Positions 13,839 through 18,107 of a stretch of 18,107 nucleotides of DNA are shown here, in pieces. The notes beneath the pieces were generated by a model that was not told where the DNA came from, did no database searches, and saw only the letters and a list, made by a program, of their open reading frames with translations. Position 1 is the first letter of the stretch, and every line of letters begins with the position of its first letter. Origin of the DNA: Nitrospiraceae bacterium (GTDB lineage: Bacteria; Nitrospirota; Thermodesulfovibrionia; Thermodesulfovibrionales; UBA1546); assembly GCA_003535475.1 (NCBI GenBank), contig DOHC01000042.1:341-18447 (forward strand), written 5' to 3'. The translations under genes and the position numbers were made by a program.

Positions 13839-14842
13839 TTGGGAGTCTCCCAGTTAAAAACAATATCCTCTTTCATCAAATTTGCCATATTATATCCCTG
13901 AGATGTGAACCAGCTTATAAACATATCAAGCCCTTTATCAATCCCTATTTCTGCCCTGAATCCAAAAAGCCTTTCTGCCTTCTTAACTCCTGCAAAATGC
14001 CTCTTAACATCCCCCGGCCTTTCTTTTTCAAAAACCTGTTTTATGTGAGGCTTACCAAGCTTTTTGTAAATCTTTTCAGCAAGCTCTTTTATGCTGACCT
14101 CTTCGCCGCGAGCAATATTAACAGTCTGTCCTGTCATCTCGTCACATCCGGACGCCTTGATAATACCTTTTACCGCATCAGCAACATAGGTAAAATCCCT
14201 TGTCTGCAACCCGTCCCCAAGAATAACAGGGGGCTGATCATTAAGCGCCCTAAGAACAAACTTAGGTATCACCTCTCCATATGCACCTTCAAAGTGTTCC
14301 CTCGGCCCATAGGTATTGAATGGGATGACAACCATTGATTGCATGCCGTATGTCCTGTGGTATGCAAGGGCATACTTCTCCCCTCCAAGTTTGCTTGCAC
14401 CGTATATAGTAGTGGGTTCGCAAGGGTGCGTCTCATCCATTGGAACAGTGACCGCCGTGCCGTATACCTCTGATGATGATACATATACAAATCTTTTTAC
14501 AGAATTCTTAAGCGCAGCCATGCAGAGATTCAGAGTTCCCGTGGCATTGACCTCATGGTTAATTTCAGGATCATTAATTGAAACCCTGAGGCATTGAACA
14601 GCAAGATGATAAATAACATCTACTCCTTTTGTAATGCTAAACAAAAGGTTTTTATCTCTTATATCGCCTTTTATAATTTCAACGTTATCTTTTACGGCAT
14701 GATGAGCTATATTCTTCTTTTTACCTGATGAAAAATTGTCAAGGATTACAACATGATTGTCTATGACAAGCTCATCCACAAGATTACTGCCGATGAAACC
14801 TGCCCCTCCTGTAACAAGTATTTTCATGCCCTTAATCTTCAT
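13835..14842 (-). CDS. NAD-dependent SDR, NDP-sugar dehydratase/epimerase with SSE motif
   Basis: An extended SDR of 335 residues, with GGAGFIGSNL at 12-21, the active-site strand VSSSEVYG at 121-128, the pair Y147/K151 in YGASK, VIPFNTYGPREH near 171-182, and RDFTYVADAV further on. The glutamate in SSEVYG is typical of 4,6-dehydratases (T-x-E), while simple epimerases often lack it; a serine replaces the usual threonine/aspartate. This leaves dehydratase as the more likely role and C4 epimerase as the alternative. It starts 3 bases after the WbpE-like gene and overlaps the next aminotransferase gene by 4 bases, so a keto-sugar for that aminotransferase is the natural product. A second in-frame ATG lies five codons in at 14827. 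The outer start is kept, as the inner one would leave almost no room for a ribosome binding site. Confidence 0.85.
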   Translation of the reverse strand: MKIKGMKILVTGGAGFIGSNLVDELVIDNHVVILDNFSSGKKKNIAHHAVKDNVEIIKGDIRDKNLLFSITKGVDVIYHLAVQCLRVSINDPEINHEVNATGTLNLCMAALKNSVKRFVYVSSSEVYGTAVTVPMDETHPCEPTTIYGASKLGGEKYALAYHRTYGMQSMVVIPFNTYGPREHFEGAYGEVIPKFVLRALNDQPPVILGDGLQTRDFTYVADAVKGIIKASGCDEMTGQTVNIARGEEVSIKELAEKIYKKLGKPHIKQVFEKERPGDVKRHFAGVKKAERLFGFRAEIGIDKGLDMFISWFTSQGYNMANLMKEDIVFNWETPK

Positions 14843-14845
14843 ATT

Positions 14846-15952
14846 CTAACTTCTGAAAAAATCCTTAATCTTTTCCGAGATATAGACCTGATCTTCTTCT
14901 TTAAGTTCAGGATACATAGGTAATGACAATATCTCGCTGCAAGCCTTTTCTGTTTCCGGAAAATCACCTTTTTTATATCCAAAAACAGCAACTGCTTCCT
15001 GAAGATGAGCAGGATTTTTATAATGAATGCCCGTTCCTATGCCATTTTTTGAAAGATATTCCTGCAGTTCATCTCTTCTTTGACTTCGGACTATATACAA
15101 ATGATAAACATGCATCCGGCCTTTTGCCTCAACAGGAAGCTCAAGAGGGGTATCTTTCAAAAGTGAATTATATATCTCTGCCCTTTCTCTTCTTTTACTG
15201 TTGTATTCATCGAGATATTTCAGCCTTATTCTCAAAATTGCAGCCTGTATCTCATCCAGCCTGCCGTTATAACCTATAACAGCATGTTCGTATTTTGATT
15301 TATGTCCGTGATTCCTGTATAAACGTATGAACTCTGCTGTTTTTTCATTATTAGTTATGACAATGCCGCCTTCGCCGTATGTCCCAAGATTTTTTGTAAA
15401 ATAAAAACTGAAACAGCCGGTATCTCCCAGTGTCCCTGCTTTAATGCCTTTATAAAGCGCGCCATGAGCCTGACATGCGTCTTCTATTATGGGAATCCCG
15501 TATTGTTTTGAGATTTCTACTATTGGGTCTATTTCCGCTGTCTGCCCGTACATATGGACAGGGATTATTGCCTTTGTCTTTTTTGTTATCTTTTTTTCGA
15601 TCTCTCCCGGATATATATTATATGTTGTCCGTTCAATGTCAATAAAAACAGGCATTGCGCCGATACAGGCAATTGCCTCAATAGTTGCAAAAAAGGTATG
15701 CGGCGTTGTAATGACCTCATCTCCTTCTTTTATTCCGCAGGCCAAAAGGGCAAATTGAACAGCTTCAGTCCCTGAACCAACGCCTATTGCATATTTTGCG
15801 CCGCAAAAGGAAGCAAATTCCTTTTCGAATGCCTGACAATTCGGGCCTATATACAGGTTCATTCTATCTAAAACATCGCCGATAGCCTTCATCACTTCAT
15901 CTTTTATTGGTTTAAACCCTGCCTTGAGATCAACAAAAGGTATTTCTTTCAT
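14846..15952 (-). CDS. DegT/DnrJ/EryC1/StrS aminotransferase, C3 type (WbpE/FdtB-like)
   Basis: A 368-residue PLP enzyme. It begins MKEIPFVDLKAGF, typical of the C3 group, and shows GSGTEAVQFAL at 59-69, TTPHTFFATIEA at 82-93, PVHMYGQ at 131-137, D158 in EDACQAHGA, and the lysine K187 in FYFTKNLGTYGEGG. The KNLG signature is usual in 3-aminotransferases such as WbpE and FdtB. The start at 15952 gives a 4-base overlap with the upstream acetyltransferase stop and AAAGGA 6 bases before it. An upstream start at 15982 would add ten unlike residues. Placed after WbpB- and WbpD-like genes, it most likely aminates UDP-3-keto-GlcNAc-uronate on the way to UDP-2,3-diacetamido-2,3-dideoxyglucuronate. A dTDP-3-keto-6-deoxyhexose is the other possible substrate, but no clear 3,4-ketoisomerase is seen. 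Confidence 0.9.
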   Translation of the reverse strand: MKEIPFVDLKAGFKPIKDEVMKAIGDVLDRMNLYIGPNCQAFEKEFASFCGAKYAIGVGSGTEAVQFALLACGIKEGDEVITTPHTFFATIEAIACIGAMPVFIDIERTTYNIYPGEIEKKITKKTKAIIPVHMYGQTAEIDPIVEISKQYGIPIIEDACQAHGALYKGIKAGTLGDTGCFSFYFTKNLGTYGEGGIVITNNEKTAEFIRLYRNHGHKSKYEHAVIGYNGRLDEIQAAILRIRLKYLDEYNSKRRERAEIYNSLLKDTPLELPVEAKGRMHVYHLYIVRSQRRDELQEYLSKNGIGTGIHYKNPAHLQEAVAVFGYKKGDFPETEKACSEILSLPMYPELKEEDQVYISEKIKDFFRS

Positions 15953-16608
15953 CTGCCTTCCTTTTCCTGATACGGCGGCCACATATACGGCTTCTCATGA
16001 AAACCTTTGGGGCATGTCAACTGATCAATTCTTTTAATAACTTTTGCGGGGTTTCCTGCAACAACGCTGTCAGGGGGAACATCCTTTGTTACAACAGAAG
16101 CGGCGCCTATAAGACTGTTCCTGCCGATTTTGATACCCGGGAGTATTGTGGAGTTAGCTCCGATCCTGACATAATCTTCAACTACAGCGCCACCCTTACA
16201 TTCTTTGTAATGCGGACACCCCATGGGATGAGGATCATCCGTAAAGACAACATTAGGGCCGACAAACACATATTTGCCGATAGTAACCATCTCCAGAAAA
16301 CAACTACTGTGAATCCTGCTGTAATCGCCTATTCTGTTTCCAAATTCAAGGACAGAATTTGTTCCGATGCTTACATTATTGCCGATGAGATTATCTTCCC
16401 TGATGGATACTCCCTGACCTGTCTGAAAATAATCTCCGATTTCGCTGCCTGCGTAAATAGTGGTAAACGGCCTTATCTGCCCGTTACTGCCGATTTTTAA
16501 TTCTAAATCTCCGTGCTTCGCTCCGCGGGGAGGCTTGCCGATAATGGACGGCGGCTCTATCAATGTCCCTTCACCGACAATAACGTTTGGATAGATGACA
16601 TTGTTCAT
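15949..16608 (-). CDS. Hexapeptide N-acetyltransferase, WbpD-like
   Basis: A 219-residue left-handed beta-helix protein. Hexads run from GEGTLIEPPSIIGKP near residue 12 through IGDYFQTGQGVSIREDNLIG and IGTNSVLEFG to VRIGANSTILPGIKIGRNSLIGAASVVTKDVP, followed by VVAGNPAKVIKRI. The loop FTDDPHPMGCPHYKECKGG near 125-145 interrupts the helix, as in WbpD and related UDP-sugar N-acetyltransferases. WbpD acetylates the 3-amino group of UDP-2-acetamido-3-amino-2,3-dideoxyglucuronate using acetyl-CoA. The gene overlaps its neighbours by 4 bases on both sides, between a Gfo/Idh/MocA dehydrogenase and a C3 aminotransferase, the three enzymes expected for that pathway. Acetylation of a different 3-amino sugar, FdtC-like, cannot be excluded. 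Confidence 0.88.
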   Translation of the reverse strand: MNNVIYPNVIVGEGTLIEPPSIIGKPPRGAKHGDLELKIGSNGQIRPFTTIYAGSEIGDYFQTGQGVSIREDNLIGNNVSIGTNSVLEFGNRIGDYSRIHSSCFLEMVTIGKYVFVGPNVVFTDDPHPMGCPHYKECKGGAVVEDYVRIGANSTILPGIKIGRNSLIGAASVVTKDVPPDSVVAGNPAKVIKRIDQLTCPKGFHEKPYMWPPYQEKEGR

Positions 16609-17621
16609 ATGTTTACTTTAACGCCGCCTTTTTTCAGTGACTTACTTGCAGCCTCAAGAATTCTAACTACTCTTAGCCCTGCCTCTCCGTCAGTTATAGG
16701 TTTCTTCTTGTTCCTTATGCAATCAGCGAAATGCTCTATTTCCACCTTTAATGCCTCTATGTTTGTAATTGCAGGCGCATACATATCTCCTATCCTGTAT
16801 TGCACCATACTCTGATAAACGGATTTCTCATTAGCCTTTGAAAGCATAATTCCCTTATCATAAATCTTTATCTTATCAGCAGGATCAAGATCATCAAATA
16901 CAACCATCTTTTTGCTTCCGCCGATTATGACCTTCCTTATCTTAACAGGCGACATCCAGTTGACATGGAAGTGTGCTATGAGATTATCCTTGAATTTAAC
17001 GGTAACGTATGCCACATCCTCCAGCCCCCCCGGTGTATGGCTTGCGCCAGTTGCAACAACGCTCACGGGTTTCTCTCCAACAATAAAATCCATAATCGAA
17101 AGGTCATGAGGGGCAAGGTCCCAGATAACATTTACGTCATGCTGAAAAAGGCCTAAATTAACCCTCACAGAATCAAAATAATATATTTCCCCAAGCTCGC
17201 CTGCTGATATAAATTCCTTGATCCTCCTTACTGCGCTTGTGTATATGAAGGTATGGTCAACAAGTAATATCAAGCCTTTTTTTAATGCAAGATTAACAAG
17301 ATTTTCTGCCTCCCTTACTGTTGAGGCAAGGGGTTTTTCAACAAGAACATGCTTGCCTGCTTCGAGGGCTTCCCTGACAAGTTTGTAATGGGTAAACACA
17401 GGGGTTGCAACAGCTACAGCATTGAGTTCCCTGTCTTTCAGCAGCTCCCTGTAATCGGTTGTCACGGTAACATAAGGATAACAAAGCTTTATACGCTCAG
17501 TTCTGTCCTTATTTAAGTCACATGCATATTCAAGGTCAAAGTGATAACTATCATTGAAATTCCTGATGAGATTCGGTCCCCAGTAGCCGCAGCCGATAAT
17601 ACCTACCTTTATATCTTTCAT
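16605..17621 (-). CDS. Gfo/Idh/MocA family sugar dehydrogenase, WbpB-like
   Basis: A 338-residue NAD(P)-dependent oxidoreductase. The N-terminal Rossmann domain has GIIGCGYWGPNLIRNF at 7-22 and ATPVFTHY near 72-79, followed by the family's EKP motif at 95-97 in VEKPLA. The active-site region includes DLAPHDLSIM at 168-177, with H172 as the expected catalytic or binding residue. WbpB/WlbA enzymes oxidise C3 of UDP-GlcNAc-uronate, giving the 3-keto substrate for WbpE. The GCGYWGPN start and the adjoining WbpD- and WbpE-like genes make this the best reading; inositol or other sugar dehydrogenases are alternatives. It overlaps both neighbours by 4 bases. A WbpA-type UDP-GlcNAc 6-dehydrogenase, needed for the previous step, is not in the window. 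Confidence 0.9.
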   Translation of the reverse strand: MKDIKVGIIGCGYWGPNLIRNFNDSYHFDLEYACDLNKDRTERIKLCYPYVTVTTDYRELLKDRELNAVAVATPVFTHYKLVREALEAGKHVLVEKPLASTVREAENLVNLALKKGLILLVDHTFIYTSAVRRIKEFISAGELGEIYYFDSVRVNLGLFQHDVNVIWDLAPHDLSIMDFIVGEKPVSVVATGASHTPGGLEDVAYVTVKFKDNLIAHFHVNWMSPVKIRKVIIGGSKKMVVFDDLDPADKIKIYDKGIMLSKANEKSVYQSMVQYRIGDMYAPAITNIEALKVEIEHFADCIRNKKKPITDGEAGLRVVRILEAASKSLKKGGVKVNI

Positions 17622-18073
17622 GCCTTTTTCTTTAACTCCTTATTTAAGATCAAGCCCATTGTAACGTCCGCATATTTAACATTAAAACCCATCTTATTAT
17701 AAAAGTTCATTGCCATGCTATTATTAGCCTGTGTTCTGACTGTGGCCGTATTCACCCCATTTTCTTTAAACCATTTTAAAGCCCTGTGCATAAGACTGGT
17801 TCCTATCCCTTTGCCTTGTGCTTTGGGAACTACGCCTATATGAGGTATGTCCCCTCTATTTTTAGAAAGAATTTTACAGGTGATAAAACCACAGTCTTCT
17901 ATCAGAAAAGTTTTTGCTGTCTTTTCTCGCAGAGAGTTTTCTATCCAAGCCTGATAGACCTTATCTGCTTCTTTTTTTGTAAAAAAAGGGTCATTATAAA
18001 AACGGCTGTCTTTGAAAAGACCTTTGACCATTGATTTAAGCATTGGAATATCTTTTATTGTTGCTTCTCTCAC
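17618..18073 (-). CDS. GNAT family N-acetyltransferase
   Basis: A 151-residue protein with the GNAT layout: MREATIKDIPMLKSMV at the start, the acetyl-CoA loop QGKGIG at 86-91 within HIGVVPKAQGKGIGTSLM, and the C-terminal NNSMAMNFYNKMGF at 117-130. It is likely to acetylate an amino sugar of this locus, like WecD or the GNAT forms of PglD/PseH. The substrate cannot be told from sequence. The stop overlaps the start of the WbpB-like gene by 4 bases. The start at 18073 is GTG and fits the usual family beginning, but no ribosome binding site is visible. The frame stays open through the tandem repeat to the window edge, so a start further upstream is possible and the gene could be incomplete here. 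Confidence 0.82.
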   Translation of the reverse strand: MREATIKDIPMLKSMVKGLFKDSRFYNDPFFTKKEADKVYQAWIENSLREKTAKTFLIEDCGFITCKILSKNRGDIPHIGVVPKAQGKGIGTSLMHRALKWFKENGVNTATVRTQANNSMAMNFYNKMGFNVKYADVTMGLILNKELKKKA

Positions 18074-18080
18074 AGGGAAA

Positions 18081-18107
18081 GTTGAATGTTGAATGTTGAA
18101 TGTTGAA
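18081..18107. repeat. 7-bp tandem repeat (GTTGAAT)n running off the window edge
   Basis: Three full copies and six bases of a fourth GTTGAAT unit (TTCAACA-type on the minus strand) lie 7 bases upstream of the GTG start of the GNAT gene. On the minus strand the repeat contains no stop codon in any frame. The total copy number is unknown because the array meets the window edge. Confidence 0.85.

Noticed and set aside
15953..15982. Upstream start for the WbpE-like aminotransferase
   Set aside because: The extra ten residues are unlike the family, whereas ATG 15952 gives the usual MKEIPFVDL start, a 4-base overlap and a ribosome binding site.

Overview
The window is a chromosomal surface-glycan locus, almost all of it read on the minus strand. 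It looks like an environmental Gram-negative-type bacterium: there are dTDP-rhamnose genes, a WbpB/WbpD/WbpE-like set, a type IV prepilin, and dispersed palindromic repeats of the GTCATTCC...GGAATCCAG kind. Composition is moderately AT-rich with frequent ATA and AAA codons. From memory the overall style resembles Nitrospirota or deltaproteobacterial relatives, but no marker gene here settles that.

Left part (1-4257, minus strand): the four dTDP-L-rhamnose genes in the order rmlA, rmlC, rmlB, rmlD, with rmlD cut by the window edge. A small GIY-YIG nuclease gene sits between rmlC and rmlB. The same family of inverted-pair palindromic repeats occupies the spacer upstream of rmlA and every spacer between these genes. 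At the GIY-YIG locus the two halves of a repeat pair are pushed apart and the nuclease gene fills the space between them.

Middle (4507-5957): a plus-strand UDP-glucuronate 4-epimerase-like gene, the only confident plus-strand gene, carries a different C/G-run palindrome inserted in frame. It converges on a type IV prepilin gene, and the two stop codons overlap.

Right part (6065-18073, minus strand): a tightly packed run of twelve genes, mostly joined by 4-base stop/start overlaps. In transcription order they are: GNAT acetyltransferase; WbpB-like sugar dehydrogenase; WbpD-like acetyltransferase; WbpE-like C3 aminotransferase; SDR dehydratase/epimerase; C4-type aminotransferase; hexapeptide acetyltransferase; polyprenyl-phosphate GT2; B12-binding-type radical SAM enzyme; GT39-like membrane glycosyltransferase; RmlB-like dehydratase; and a second C4-type aminotransferase. 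The prepilin follows after about 107 bases.

Taken together the genes suggest synthesis of L-rhamnose, a uronic acid, a 2,3-diamino uronic acid and one or two 4-amino-4,6-dideoxy sugars, with a lipid-phosphate-sugar donor system. The most unusual signals are the repeat-bracketed GIY-YIG unit, the in-frame palindrome in the epimerase, the radical SAM gene placed between a lipid-sugar synthase and a GT-C transferase, and a 7-bp tandem repeat in front of the first visible gene of the operon. No intergenic stretch exceeds 300 bases, and no rRNA, tRNA or CRISPR array was seen.
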